A stretch of 64,000 nucleotides of DNA from Bacteroidales bacterium. Lineage in GTDB: Bacteria > Bacteroidota > Bacteroidia > Bacteroidales > Paludibacteraceae. The DNA is taken from NCBI GenBank assembly GCA_004557405.1, contig SFDZ01000003.1:123745-187744 (forward strand). The letters run 5' to 3'. This document shows, one piece after another, positions 35,235-45,509 of the stretch. A model generated the notes under the pieces. It was not told where the DNA came from. It made no database searches and worked only from the letters and a program-made list of their open reading frames with translations. Position 1 is the stretch's first letter. Every line of letters begins with the position of its first letter. A program made the position numbers and the translations under genes.

Positions 35235-37292
35235 TTACCCTACATTCGCGCCATTTTTCACGGCTCGGCTCGGCGTTACGAGCACCAATTTGCCGTCGGC
35301 ATCGACTGCAGAGAGTATCATGCCCTGACTTTCGACGCCTTTGAGTTTGCGCGGTGGAAAGTTGGCAATGAAACAAACCTGCATACCGACCAATTTTTCG
35401 GGTTCGGGATAACTCTGCGCAATGCCCGACACGATGGTGCGACCACCCATGCCGTCGTCTATCTTGAACTGCAACAGTTTGTCGGCTTTGGGCACGCGCG
35501 CGCACTCCAATACAGTGCCGACGCGAATGTCCGTTTTGTCGAATTCGTCGATGGTGGTGTCGGCTTTGACGGCGGCCGGCTGCCAAGCGTTCAATTGATT
35601 TTGTTTCTTGCTCTCGGCCAATTTTTGCAGTTGTGCATCGATGGCGGCGTCTTCTATCTTTTCGAACAACAGTTGCACCTCGCCGATGCAATCGCCCGTT
35701 TTCAGCAGGTCGATGCGGCCGAGTTGATTCCAACTGAAATCGGCAAGGTTCAGCATACGGCGCAGTTTGTCGGACGAGAACGGCAAGAATGGTTCGAAAG
35801 CGATGGCCAAATTCGCCGCTATCTGCAAACCGATGTGCAAAATTGTGGCGGTGCGTTCCATGTCGGTTTTGGCCAATTTCCACGGCTCGGTGTCGGCCAG
35901 ATATTTATTGCCGATGCGTGCCAGATTCATCGCCTCTTTTTGTGCCTCGCGGAATTTGAAATTGTCGAGCAATTGCTCCAAGCGTGCTTTCACGTCGGCA
36001 AATTCGTGCAAGGTTTCGCGGTCGTAGTCGGTGAGTTCGCCGAGCGCCGGCACACGTCCGTCGAAATATTTTTGTGTCAGCACCAGCGCACGATTGACAA
36101 AATTGCCGTAGATGGCCACCAATTCGCTGTTGTTGCGTGCCTGAAAATCGCGCCACGTAAAGTCGTTGTCTTTGGTTTCGGGCGCATTGGCTGTGAGCAC
36201 ATAGCGCAGCACATCTTGCTTGCCGGGAAAATCGTCGAGATATTCGTTGAGCCACACCGCCCAGTTGCGCGAAGTGGAGATTTTATCGCCTTCGAGGTTC
36301 AAAAACTCGTTGCTCGGCACATTGTCGGGCAGAATGTAACTACCTTCGGCCTTGAGCATCGATGGGAACACGATGCAGTGGAACACGATGTTGTCCTTGC
36401 CGATGAAGTGAATGAGGCGTGTGGTGTCGTCTTTCCACCACGTTTCCCAACTGCCGAATTTTTCGGGTTGCGCCTCGCACACCTCTTTCGTATTGCTGAT
36501 GTAGCCGATGGGCGCATCGAACCAAACGTAGAGCACTTTGCCGTCGGCGCCTTCCACCGGCACGGGAATTCCCCAATCGAGGTCGCGGCTCACGGCACGC
36601 GGCTGCAGCCCGAGGTCGAGCCAACTTTTGCACTGACCATACACATTCGGGCGCCACTCTTTATGTCCGTCGAGAATCCACTCGCGCAACCACGCTTCGT
36701 GTTTGTCGAGCGGCAGATACCAATGTTTCGTTTCGCGCAACACGGGTTTGCTGCCGCTGATGGCCGATTTCGGATTTATCAAATCGAGCGGTGAGAGCGA
36801 GGTGCCGCATTTTTCGCATTGGTCGCCGTACGCGCCTTCGGCGTGGCAGTGCGGACACTCGCCCGTGATGTAGCGGTCGGCCAGAAACTGCTGCGCCTCC
36901 TCGTCGTAGTATTGTTCCGATGTTTTTTCGATAAATTCGCCTTTGTCGTAAAGCGTGCGGAAAAAGTCGGACGCCATTTTGTGGTGCGTTGCCGACGTGG
37001 TACGCGAATAGACGTCGAACGAGATGCCAAACTCCTCGAACGATTTTTTTATCAACGTGTGGTATCTGTCCACCACATCTTGCGGCGTGACACCCTCTTT
37101 TTTTGCACGAATGGTAACCGGCACGCCGTGTTCGTCGCTACCGCCGACGAACAACACCTCTTCGCCGCGCAAGCGCAAGTAACGCACATAAATGTCGGCA
37201 GGCACATACACGCCCGCCAAATGGCCGATATGCACCGGGCCGTTGGCGTATGGCAACGCCGATGTAACAAGAGTTCTCTTAAATTGTTTCAT
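35235..37292 (-). CDS. metG: Methionyl-tRNA synthetase with C-terminal tRNA-binding domain
   Basis: This 685-residue enzyme has the class I HIGH motif ([16 protein letters not shown]) near residue 20. It also has a zinc knuckle with two CxxC pairs ([18 protein letters not shown]), a KMSKS-like loop reading DKISTSRNW, and a helical anticodon-binding domain. The C-terminal 110 residues form an EMAP-II/OB-fold tRNA-binding domain ([26 protein letters not shown]). It charges tRNA-Met in the cytoplasm. It is divergent from prfC; the two promoters abut. The RAYT pseudogene lies just downstream with no obvious terminator between. Confidence 0.96.
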   Translation of the reverse strand: MKQFKRTLVTSALPYANGPVHIGHLAGVYVPADIYVRYLRLRGEEVLFVGGSDEHGVPVTIRAKKEGVTPQDVVDRYHTLIKKSFEEFGISFDVYSRTTSATHHKMASDFFRTLYDKGEFIEKTSEQYYDEEAQQFLADRYITGECPHCHAEGAYGDQCEKCGTSLSPLDLINPKSAISGSKPVLRETKHWYLPLDKHEAWLREWILDGHKEWRPNVYGQCKSWLDLGLQPRAVSRDLDWGIPVPVEGADGKVLYVWFDAPIGYISNTKEVCEAQPEKFGSWETWWKDDTTRLIHFIGKDNIVFHCIVFPSMLKAEGSYILPDNVPSNEFLNLEGDKISTSRNWAVWLNEYLDDFPGKQDVLRYVLTANAPETKDNDFTWRDFQARNNSELVAIYGNFVNRALVLTQKYFDGRVPALGELTDYDRETLHEFADVKARLEQLLDNFKFREAQKEAMNLARIGNKYLADTEPWKLAKTDMERTATILHIGLQIAANLAIAFEPFLPFSSDKLRRMLNLADFSWNQLGRIDLLKTGDCIGEVQLLFEKIEDAAIDAQLQKLAESKKQNQLNAWQPAAVKADTTIDEFDKTDIRVGTVLECARVPKADKLLQFKIDDGMGGRTIVSGIAQSYPEPEKLVGMQVCFIANFPPRKLKGVESQGMILSAVDADGKLVLVTPSRAVKNGANVG

Positions 37293-37347
37293 TGTGATAT
37301 TCCTTTAATAATTGATTTTTTCGTAAACAGATAAAATATGCAACTTG

Positions 37348-37379
37348 CAAAGTTAGTAAAAAATTACCAATTCCCCAAA
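37348..37379 (-). promoter_or_regulatory. Promoter of metG
   Basis: Minus-strand TTTG (37376-37379), a 20-base spacer and TAACTTTG (37348-37355). The leader to the ATG is about 50 bases. Its -33 box abuts that of the divergent prfC promoter. Confidence 0.82.
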
Positions 37380-37411
37380 TTTGATTTACTCACTTTTTTT
37401 TACTAATTTTG
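37380..37411 (+). promoter_or_regulatory. Promoter of prfC
   Basis: TTTG (37380-37383), a 20-base spacer and TAATTTTG (37404-37411), 45 bases before the ATG. Confidence 0.82.
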
Positions 37412-37456
37412 CACGCTCATTTTTTTTGTATCAAACCACTCACATTTTTCAAAAAT

Positions 37457-39028
37457 ATGTTTGAATCGGAAATAAACCGTCGGCGCACGTTTGCTATCAT
37501 TTCGCACCCCGATGCCGGCAAAACCACTTTGACCGAAAAATTGTTGCTTTTCGGTGGTGCCATCCATGTGGCCGGAGCCGTCAAGTCGAACAAAATCAAA
37601 AAAACCGCCACATCCGACTGGATGGAGATAGAGAAGCAGCGCGGCATTTCGGTAGCCACATCGGTGATGGGTTTCGAGTACGAAGGGCACAAAATCAACA
37701 TTCTCGACACACCCGGTCACCAAGATTTTGCCGAAGACACGTTTCGCACACTCACAGCCGTCGATAGCGTCATCATTGTGGTCGATGCAGCCAAAGGCGT
37801 CGAGGCGCAAACGCGCAAACTGATGCAGGTTTGCACCATGCGCAAAACGCCGGTGATGATTTTTGTGAACAAAATGGACCGCGAAGGCAAAGACCCGTTC
37901 GACCTACTCGACGAACTCGAAGCCGAACTCGGTATCGGCGTGCGACCGCTCAGTTGGCCTATCAACATGGGACAAAAATTCAAAGGCGTGTACAACATTT
38001 ATCAGGAAAAACTGAACCTCTACACGCCCAACAAACAACGCATCAGCGAGACGGTGGCCGTCGATTTGAACAGCACGCAACTCGACGAGATGGTGGGCGA
38101 AGACGACGCCCGCAAACTGCGCGACGACCTCGAACTCATCGAAGGCGTTTACAATCCGTTCGACGTCAAAAATTATCTGTCGGCCGATGTGGCTCCGGTG
38201 TTTTTTGGCAGCGCACTCAACACGTTCGGTGTCAAAGAGTTGCTCGATTGTTTCATCGAGATTGCTCCCGCGCCACTGCCCGTTGCCGCGCAAGAGCGCA
38301 GCGTCGAGCCGCACGAAGAGGCCTTCACCGGATTCGTATTCAAAATTCATGCGAATATGGACCCCAACCACCGTTCGTGCATAGCCTTCGTCAAAATCTG
38401 TTCGGGCAAATTCGAACGCAACGTACCCTACCGCCACATTCGCCTCGACAAGCAATTCAAATTCTCGAGCCCGACGGCTTTCATGGCACAGAAAAAAGAG
38501 ACCGTGGACGAAGCCTACGCCGGCGACATTGTCGGACTGCCCGACACCGGCAATTTCAAAATAGGCGACACGCTGACCGCCGGCGAAACGCTGCATTTCA
38601 AAGGGTTGCCGAGTTTTTCGCCTGAGATGTTCAAGTACGTCGAAAACGCCGACCCGATGAAATCGAAGCAACTGCAAAAAGGGCTCGACCAACTGATGGG
38701 CGAAGGCGTGGCGCAACTGTTTACGCATCAAAACAATGGTCGCAAAATCATCGGCACTGTCGGACAGTTGCAATTCGAAGTCATCGAATACCGTTTGCTG
38801 CACGAGTACGGCGCACAAGTGCGCTGGGAACCGATGTCGCTCTACAAAGCCTGCTGGATTGAAAGCGACGATGCCGCCGCCCTCGAAAATTTCAAAAAAC
38901 GCAAATTCCAATACATGGCCAAAGACAAAGACGGACGCGACGTTTTTCTCGCCGAAAGCGGCTATCTGCTGCAAATGGCGCAACAAGACTTCGACAAAAT
39001 CCGTTTCCACTTTACCAGCGAATTTTGA
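37457..39028 (+). CDS. prfC: Peptide chain release factor 3
   Basis: The ATG at 37457 gives 523 residues beginning [34 protein letters not shown], which includes the P-loop (HPDAGKTT). G2 to G4 follow as [17 protein letters not shown] and NKMD. Domain II and the RF3 C-terminal domain follow ([22 protein letters not shown], ending [11 protein letters not shown]). RF3 is a GTPase that recycles RF1 and RF2 from terminated ribosomes. Upstream in-frame sequence lies within the promoter. The gene is monocistronic, with a terminator 30 bases after the stop. Confidence 0.96.
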   Translation: MFESEINRRRTFAIISHPDAGKTTLTEKLLLFGGAIHVAGAVKSNKIKKTATSDWMEIEKQRGISVATSVMGFEYEGHKINILDTPGHQDFAEDTFRTLTAVDSVIIVVDAAKGVEAQTRKLMQVCTMRKTPVMIFVNKMDREGKDPFDLLDELEAELGIGVRPLSWPINMGQKFKGVYNIYQEKLNLYTPNKQRISETVAVDLNSTQLDEMVGEDDARKLRDDLELIEGVYNPFDVKNYLSADVAPVFFGSALNTFGVKELLDCFIEIAPAPLPVAAQERSVEPHEEAFTGFVFKIHANMDPNHRSCIAFVKICSGKFERNVPYRHIRLDKQFKFSSPTAFMAQKKETVDEAYAGDIVGLPDTGNFKIGDTLTAGETLHFKGLPSFSPEMFKYVENADPMKSKQLQKGLDQLMGEGVAQLFTHQNNGRKIIGTVGQLQFEVIEYRLLHEYGAQVRWEPMSLYKACWIESDDAAALENFKKRKFQYMAKDKDGRDVFLAESGYLLQMAQQDFDKIRFHFTSEF

Positions 39029-39057
39029 CAACAAAACACACCACACCTTGTGGCCGT

Positions 39058-39084
39058 AAACGGGGATTATTCCCCGTTTTTTTT
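39058..39084 (+). terminator. Terminator after prfC
   Basis: AAACGGGGA and TTCCCCGTTT form a 9-bp stem with a short TTA loop, followed by a run of eight T residues. Confidence 0.93.
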
Positions 39085-39213
39085 GTTCAAAACAAGTTGA
39101 AATCGAGTTAAAAACAGGTTGAAAACAACGCCCTTTCTGTTGATAACTTGTTAAAAAATCGACTTCGACGACAAAAAACACCCTTTTATAGCAACACTTC
39201 AAAAAGTTTTTAG

Positions 39214-39221
39214 TATATTTG
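39214..39221 (+). promoter_or_regulatory. -7 element TATATTTG of the adhesin operon
   Basis: The octamer fits TAnnTTTG and predicts a leader of about 20 bases before the ATG at 39248. A -33 box is not obvious. Confidence 0.55.
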
Positions 39222-39247
39222 CAGGCTAAACTAACTTGCAGTGTATT

Positions 39248-42200
39248 ATGAACAAAAATTTACTTATCGCAGTATGTTTGGGTTGTGCATCGGCAGCGTT
39301 CGGGTGGAACGGCAGCGGCACCGAACAAAATCCGTATCTCATTCAAGATGAACAAGATATAATCGAATTACGCGATCAGATAAACCGTGGCGATAACGAA
39401 TACGCAGGTGATTATTTTGCAATGACAAACGACATTGCACTTGCCGGCGATTGGACACCGATAGGCACCGAAATCTATCAATTCAGAGGCCATTGGGACG
39501 GCCGCAACCACGGCGTGAGCAACGTCAACATCACTTCGACAAGCGACACAGTCGGATTTTTCACACAGATAAGCGACAACGCCACCATCGCCAACTTTCG
39601 CATTTTGAGCGGACAAATTAAAGGCGACTCCATCGTAGGCGGTTTGGTCGGATTGGCAAAAAACGCCACCATCACCAATTGCGCCAACGCAGCCAAGGTC
39701 GAAGGCAAAGCCATTGTGGGCGGCATTGCCGGGCGCGCCGACGAGTGCCTCATCACCCGGACGTTCAACACCGGACAATGCAGCAGCGACCACGCACCAA
39801 ATAGTTACAACAACTACGTTGTGGGCGGACTTGTCGGATTGGCCACAAAAACAGAACTCAACTCGTGCTACAACACCGGTGCCATTTCGGCTTCTGATAA
39901 CCGCTTCTATGTAGGCGGCCTTTTGGGCGAAGCAAGCGAAATCACCATCAAAAATTGCTACAACATCGGTCAAGTGACCGGTCAAGCGACCGGAGAACGT
40001 GCAGGCTCGATACTCGGCACATGTACAGGCGAAAACAACGACAACCTATCCAACTGCCACTCCGACCAACAACTATTGCCCGATTTAAAGTTATTTGGAA
40101 ATTCGTCGGGAGTGCTTTTGAATCGTTGCAGCAATGTAACGCGGTGCAACACCAACGATTTGATTAACAAAAGCGGGTGGGGCTTATTCAGCGACGGCAT
40201 CGGCACAACATGTTATCCGTTTTTCACCAACGCCGACGCTATTGCCGACGACCCGTTTGTGCATGTATCGGTAGCGGCTGCCGTGTTTGCCGCCGGCGAT
40301 AATGTGAACGCCATCAACAACGATTTTGCGGTGGCAACTCCCGACAAATGGCGTTGCAGCAACCACAAAGTACAGTTTGAAGGCGACGGCAAGGCTATCG
40401 TCAATCTCTGCAAGGACGGCACGGACAATGCCACACTAACCATTGCAAGCGGCGACTATGCGCGCAGCATCGACATCGCCATCAACAACCGCTGCAACGA
40501 GTACACGCTGAACGAGACTCAACCGGTGTCTGTTACCATCTGTGAAACCGATTTGGACAACGACTTCGGCGACCGCTACAGAACCAAATTCCAAATGAGC
40601 GATTTCGATATCAACAAAAATTATGTACTCGATACAGTGCTGATTTTCAATACAATAGACGGTTGCGACAGCATCGTGAGATACCAAATCACCTGCTACC
40701 CGACGCCGCGTGCCGTGCGCAGCAAAGACCTGCCGGCCAACCCGATAAAAGTGATAAAAGGCCACTGTTGCGAGATAAAATACGATTTTGAAAACGCCAT
40801 GTTTGGCGCCACATTCTCGACCTCGATGTTTGACGGCGGCAGTTCGCAGGGTGCTTCGTACACAACTACTATCAATATCGAAGAAGACACGCTGTTTTAC
40901 TTCAAAAGCCTGACGAGCAAATATTTCGGCTGCGACGCTACGCCGGAAACGTTATCGGACACCATTGTCATCAAAGCGGTAGATGCCGTGGACATTACCA
41001 TCAAAACCGTTGGCGACGGCACCATGGTTGACACCACAAAAACCCTGTTGGCCAACGGACAGAACGAAAAAGCGTATGTGATTACGCCGGCCGACGGATG
41101 GTATCTGCAAACACTCGAATGTGGGCTGAACGAATATGCCCGCCAAGATGTAACCATCGTGAACGGCGACTTGCGCTATGCTTTCACGCCGACCAAAGAT
41201 ACGGAACTCATCGCCACATTTGCACAAGCAGCCGCTTGGGACGGCACCTCGACCGACGAACCAATCGGCAACAGCGACACGCTATTCATCTACACACCGG
41301 CCGAATTGGCTTGGGTGGCCGACCAAGTGAACAACCAAAATAACACGTTCGCCGGTAAAACGCTGATTCTGCAAAACGCCATCGACCTGAACAACAAACA
41401 GTGGACGCCCATTGGCACCGCAACGACACCATTTGCCGGCAAATTCGACACACAATGTCTGACAATAAGCAATTACCCGATCGACAATAACGCACCGTAT
41501 CGCGGCCTCTTCGGCACAGTAACAGGCTCGGTAGAAGGTTTGCCGCTCGACGCCGGCGCCATCACCCCGTCGCCCGAAAACAACCGCGTGTGCGCCGACT
41601 ATGACGACATCGTCATCGGCAGCCGGGCACCGCTATCGGGTGGCACAAACAGCACCTATCAGTGGAGATGTAACGGTCAAATAGTAGCCGACTCGGTACG
41701 CAGCGAATTCGTCATCGCCGCCGGACTACCGACCGGCACATACACCTACACACGCTGGGCAACCGGCAACTGCGACGGCACACCGCTGCAAGCCGCCGGC
41801 GAATACACCATCACCATACGCGAAGCCTTCACAGCAGGCAGCATCGTAACCGAAACTGCCACCGTCAATACCACTTACGAAGCCCGAATCATCGGCAGCA
41901 GCACGAGTGCCAACGGCGGCGGCAACACAAGTTATTTGTGGAAAGAAAACGACCAAGAGATAGCTGGCGCCACACAAGCCGCTTATACCATTCCGGCCGG
42001 CAAGGCAATAGGCACCTACGTTTATACGCGTTGGGCTAAAAATGCCGATTATTGCACGCCCGACTACATGCAGTCCGAAGGCAGTTACACACTCCGTGTC
42101 GAACAAGTGGATTTTGTCAGCATCAGCCTAAATTTCGAAAACAAGAACGGACGCATAGAAGGCAACACCACAGCAAGTACCTCACAACCAAATATATACA

Positions 42201-45200
42201 ACATCAACCCGAACGACGGTTACTATTTGGCAAGTTTCGAAAGTCAGGTTTTGGGCAATCTGCTCGAGTCGGTTTATATCGAAAACGGGCAATTGCGGTT
42301 TGCTTTCACACCCACACAAGACGATGTGCTGACGGCGCAATTTGCCGCCATTCCCGCTTGGGACGGCAGCACACGCAAACCGTTTATGACCGTCAACCGC
42401 GACTCCATCTACATCTACACACCGCAAGAGTTGGCATGGGTGGCCACACAACTGCAACCGGCCGCACCTGTCAACCCGATAGCCCCGCGTTCGATGGCTC
42501 GAGCACCATACACCCGCGACGATGTGGATTGGACACAAACCACCGTCGTGTTGCTGGAAGATTTGGACTGCGGCGGCGTGCGCGACAGCAACAATGACAG
42601 TTGGACAGGCACCCAATGGGAACCTATCGGGTCGGGCAGCACGCCATTCGAAGGCACATTCGACGGGCAAGGACACGAAATACGCAACATATTCATTCAA
42701 AGTGCTGCCAAAAACAACGTCGGACTCTTTGGTGTAGTAGGCACCACCGCCGAACTCAAGAACTTTGCCATCGTCAATGGTAACATCGAAGGCAAAGACA
42801 GCGTAGGCAACGTGGCCGGTGTGAACTTCGGCACTATCCACCACTGCTACAACATGAGCGAGATACGCAAAGCCGGCAAATACAGCGGAGGCATCGTCGG
42901 TTACAACGCCGGCACCATTCACCACGCCTACAACGTGGGATTGGTAACCGAAACGGGTGCCAACAGTGGCGGCATCGCCGGATTCAATGCGACAACAGGC
43001 GTCATCGACAGCGTCTATTGCACAGCGGATGTGTGGGGAGGCAACAAGCCCAAAGGCGCGCTCGTCGGGCAAAACGACGGAACACTCACCAACGCCTATT
43101 GGGACAACCAAATGGCCACCGGTGCCACCGGCGATGGCAAAAACACCGACACAAGCGTAGTCGGCAAAAAAACTACCGAAATGTTCGCCATCTTTGCCGA
43201 CGACAACACCAACTGGGTGCACACCAGCAACCTCTACCCGCAGTTGGCAATGCTGGCCAACACCAATGCGGCACGCGTGTCAGTAGCGCCATTCTTCCTG
43301 CACGACACATCCGACAGAGTAGAAAACGCACATAGCGTTCAGCACGACTTTAAGGTCAGCACCGAAAACGGCGTCGTGTGGAAAGCATTCAGAACCGAAT
43401 GGATTGATATTCAGGGCAACAACGCCACCCTATTATATGAAGACTGCTACGGCACCTCCGTATTTATTGCAGCCAACTTGGGTGACGAACACAAAAAAGC
43501 GGAAGTCAATCTGGTGCTTGCCGGCGACTTCAAACCGACCGAGATAAACACCTGCACCGACTATGCCTGCTCGGTAGCCGACATCAAAGCCATCGAAGGG
43601 CTGAAACCCGCCGGCGGCAACAGCGACACATACGTTTACAAATGGACGCGCGAAGACGAAGATGGCACCATAACCGAAGAGGCTATCGACACCACCGAGA
43701 TGAACTACAAACCGCAAGTAACCGAACCCGGCACCTACATCTACACACGCTGGGCGAAAGACAACGCCTGCGAGAAAAACTATCTGCAATCGAACGGCAA
43801 ATGGACATTGGTGCTGCTCGAACCATTCGATGCCGGCAAAATCAAAAACGGCAAAGACACCATCTGTCTCGAGCAAGGAGTAACGCCCACGGCACAAACC
43901 ATCGATAACGAAAAAGAAGCCTCCGGCGGACAGGCCAACGACATCACTTATCGATGGACAATAGCCCCGCTCAACGGTATCTATTCGGTCATCGAAGGCA
44001 GCGAATCGGCAACGAACACCACCTACACGCCCGACATTTCGACACTGAAACCCGGGTCGTACACCATCATGCGCCAAGCGCGCGATGGCGAAGATGGTTG
44101 CGCCGGCAAGTGGCAAACATCGGCAGGCTGCGACACCATAACCCTGCTCGGCATATTCGATGCCGGAGCCATCAAAGCCATCGACAACGAAAAAGTGTGC
44201 ATCGATGCCGACCAAACCACCTTGTCGGTCGATAACGACAGAGCAGCCTCCGGCGGCGACACACACATCGCCTACCGCTGGCAACTGACATTCGGCGACC
44301 AAAACGGCAATACCCTGCTGACAAAAACGGAAGAAAACGCCACAGCCACGCTCGATTACCTGTTCGACAAAAACGCCGAGCTGCCGGCGGCCGCCTATCC
44401 GATTAGCATCACCATCGAACGCTATGCCAAAGACAATTTGTGCCACACCGATTGGGTAAAATCAGAGAACACCGCCACCTACATCATCGCGCAAAACGAA
44501 TCCGAAGATGTAACCTTCAGCGTGTGCGAACTCGATTTTCCCTACACCTATGAATACACCTACAACGCCGCCGGCAAAGGCACGAAACAGATTACTTTCG
44601 ACAAGCCGGGCGATGTGCGCACCATCGACGACGACGAGACCGCATGGGGCTGCACACTCACCGTGAACCTGACAGCCCAAGCCACACCGACACCCGAAGT
44701 TGTCATTGTCGATTCGCTACTCGAAATATGCGAAACCGAAAGCGACAATCTCTTTGTCAAAATAGAGCCGCTATCGGGCAACCCCACCAAATACCGTCTG
44801 AAAATAGACGACAAGGCGTTTGCAAGCGTTGACACATACACCGACATTCCGGCCGACAACATCATTCCGATAACAGCCGTCGGGACACCACAACCACGCA
44901 TTTACAACGCACAACTACAATTTTTGGGCGGCACCGAATCGTGCGAGAGCGAAATCATCAATCTGCAAATATCCATCTCGCTCGACGGCTATCTGCACCA
45001 AAAATGGAACGAAGTCATCGTGGTGAACAACAGCGGCGAACTACCCGGTAAACCGCTGAAATTCAGCGCATACCAATGGTATCGCAACGGACAGAAAGTA
45101 GAAGATGCCACCCTGCAACACATCTACGAAGAAAACGGACTGAACGGCACCTACTACGTGATGCTCACCGGCGAAGACGGCACCCGCTACCGCTCGTGCG

Positions 45201-45478
45201 ACTTTGTGCCGACACCCAAAGCAGCACTGCCAAGCAGCGGCATCAAGGTATATCCCGTGCCGGCACGACAGCACGAAACGATAACCATAGAACTGCCCTT
45301 CACGGCAACCGACGGCGGCACCTTGCAAATACACAACGCACAAGGCGTACAAGTGTACGACACCGACAACGTAGCGACACAAATGACCATCGACACACAA
45401 CTGACACAAGGTGTATATCTCGTGCGATTCGTCGATAACGACGGCAAAGAAAGCAGTACCAAATTCATTGTCAAATAA
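39248..45478 (+). CDS. Giant T9SS-secreted adhesin-like protein with GLUG and repeated beta modules
   Basis: The ATG at 39248 gives 2,076 residues with a signal peptide (MNKNLLIAVCLGCASAAFG). Residues 20-260 and about 1080-1230 hold GLUG-type repeats (GGLVGLAKNA, GGIAGRADE, GGLVGLATK, GGIVGYNAG, GGIAGFNA). Each GLUG block follows a WDG...YTPxELAWVA segment or an equivalent start. The middle and C-terminal parts carry repeated immunoglobulin-like modules with GTYxYTRWA strands at least three times. The last 80 residues (IKVYPVPARQHE to SSTKFIVK) are a type A T9SS sorting domain. It should be exported and anchored on the cell surface; adhesion is inferred from size and repeats. The OmpA-LysM gene follows by 31 bases. 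Confidence 0.9.
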   Translation: MNKNLLIAVCLGCASAAFGWNGSGTEQNPYLIQDEQDIIELRDQINRGDNEYAGDYFAMTNDIALAGDWTPIGTEIYQFRGHWDGRNHGVSNVNITSTSDTVGFFTQISDNATIANFRILSGQIKGDSIVGGLVGLAKNATITNCANAAKVEGKAIVGGIAGRADECLITRTFNTGQCSSDHAPNSYNNYVVGGLVGLATKTELNSCYNTGAISASDNRFYVGGLLGEASEITIKNCYNIGQVTGQATGERAGSILGTCTGENNDNLSNCHSDQQLLPDLKLFGNSSGVLLNRCSNVTRCNTNDLINKSGWGLFSDGIGTTCYPFFTNADAIADDPFVHVSVAAAVFAAGDNVNAINNDFAVATPDKWRCSNHKVQFEGDGKAIVNLCKDGTDNATLTIASGDYARSIDIAINNRCNEYTLNETQPVSVTICETDLDNDFGDRYRTKFQMSDFDINKNYVLDTVLIFNTIDGCDSIVRYQITCYPTPRAVRSKDLPANPIKVIKGHCCEIKYDFENAMFGATFSTSMFDGGSSQGASYTTTINIEEDTLFYFKSLTSKYFGCDATPETLSDTIVIKAVDAVDITIKTVGDGTMVDTTKTLLANGQNEKAYVITPADGWYLQTLECGLNEYARQDVTIVNGDLRYAFTPTKDTELIATFAQAAAWDGTSTDEPIGNSDTLFIYTPAELAWVADQVNNQNNTFAGKTLILQNAIDLNNKQWTPIGTATTPFAGKFDTQCLTISNYPIDNNAPYRGLFGTVTGSVEGLPLDAGAITPSPENNRVCADYDDIVIGSRAPLSGGTNSTYQWRCNGQIVADSVRSEFVIAAGLPTGTYTYTRWATGNCDGTPLQAAGEYTITIREAFTAGSIVTETATVNTTYEARIIGSSTSANGGGNTSYLWKENDQEIAGATQAAYTIPAGKAIGTYVYTRWAKNADYCTPDYMQSEGSYTLRVEQVDFVSISLNFENKNGRIEGNTTASTSQPNIYNINPNDGYYLASFESQVLGNLLESVYIENGQLRFAFTPTQDDVLTAQFAAIPAWDGSTRKPFMTVNRDSIYIYTPQELAWVATQLQPAAPVNPIAPRSMARAPYTRDDVDWTQTTVVLLEDLDCGGVRDSNNDSWTGTQWEPIGSGSTPFEGTFDGQGHEIRNIFIQSAAKNNVGLFGVVGTTAELKNFAIVNGNIEGKDSVGNVAGVNFGTIHHCYNMSEIRKAGKYSGGIVGYNAGTIHHAYNVGLVTETGANSGGIAGFNATTGVIDSVYCTADVWGGNKPKGALVGQNDGTLTNAYWDNQMATGATGDGKNTDTSVVGKKTTEMFAIFADDNTNWVHTSNLYPQLAMLANTNAARVSVAPFFLHDTSDRVENAHSVQHDFKVSTENGVVWKAFRTEWIDIQGNNATLLYEDCYGTSVFIAANLGDEHKKAEVNLVLAGDFKPTEINTCTDYACSVADIKAIEGLKPAGGNSDTYVYKWTREDEDGTITEEAIDTTEMNYKPQVTEPGTYIYTRWAKDNACEKNYLQSNGKWTLVLLEPFDAGKIKNGKDTICLEQGVTPTAQTIDNEKEASGGQANDITYRWTIAPLNGIYSVIEGSESATNTTYTPDISTLKPGSYTIMRQARDGEDGCAGKWQTSAGCDTITLLGIFDAGAIKAIDNEKVCIDADQTTLSVDNDRAASGGDTHIAYRWQLTFGDQNGNTLLTKTEENATATLDYLFDKNAELPAAAYPISITIERYAKDNLCHTDWVKSENTATYIIAQNESEDVTFSVCELDFPYTYEYTYNAAGKGTKQITFDKPGDVRTIDDDETAWGCTLTVNLTAQATPTPEVVIVDSLLEICETESDNLFVKIEPLSGNPTKYRLKIDDKAFASVDTYTDIPADNIIPITAVGTPQPRIYNAQLQFLGGTESCESEIINLQISISLDGYLHQKWNEVIVVNNSGELPGKPLKFSAYQWYRNGQKVEDATLQHIYEENGLNGTYYVMLTGEDGTRYRSCDFVPTPKAALPSSGIKVYPVPARQHETITIELPFTATDGGTLQIHNAQGVQVYDTDNVATQMTIDTQLTQGVYLVRFVDNDGKESSTKFIVK

Positions 45479-45509
45479 AATAAACACCAAAAAACAAGCC
45501 TAACACGAT

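Noticed and set aside
37409-37456. TTG start 48 bases before the chosen prfC ATG
   Set aside because: It lies within the -7 promoter element, and the ATG at 37457 matches the usual RF3 N-terminus.
39095-39160. Tandem GTTGAAA/GTTAAAA words upstream of the adhesin
   Set aside because: The words are short, irregularly spaced and A+T-rich; not distinguishable from base-composition effects.
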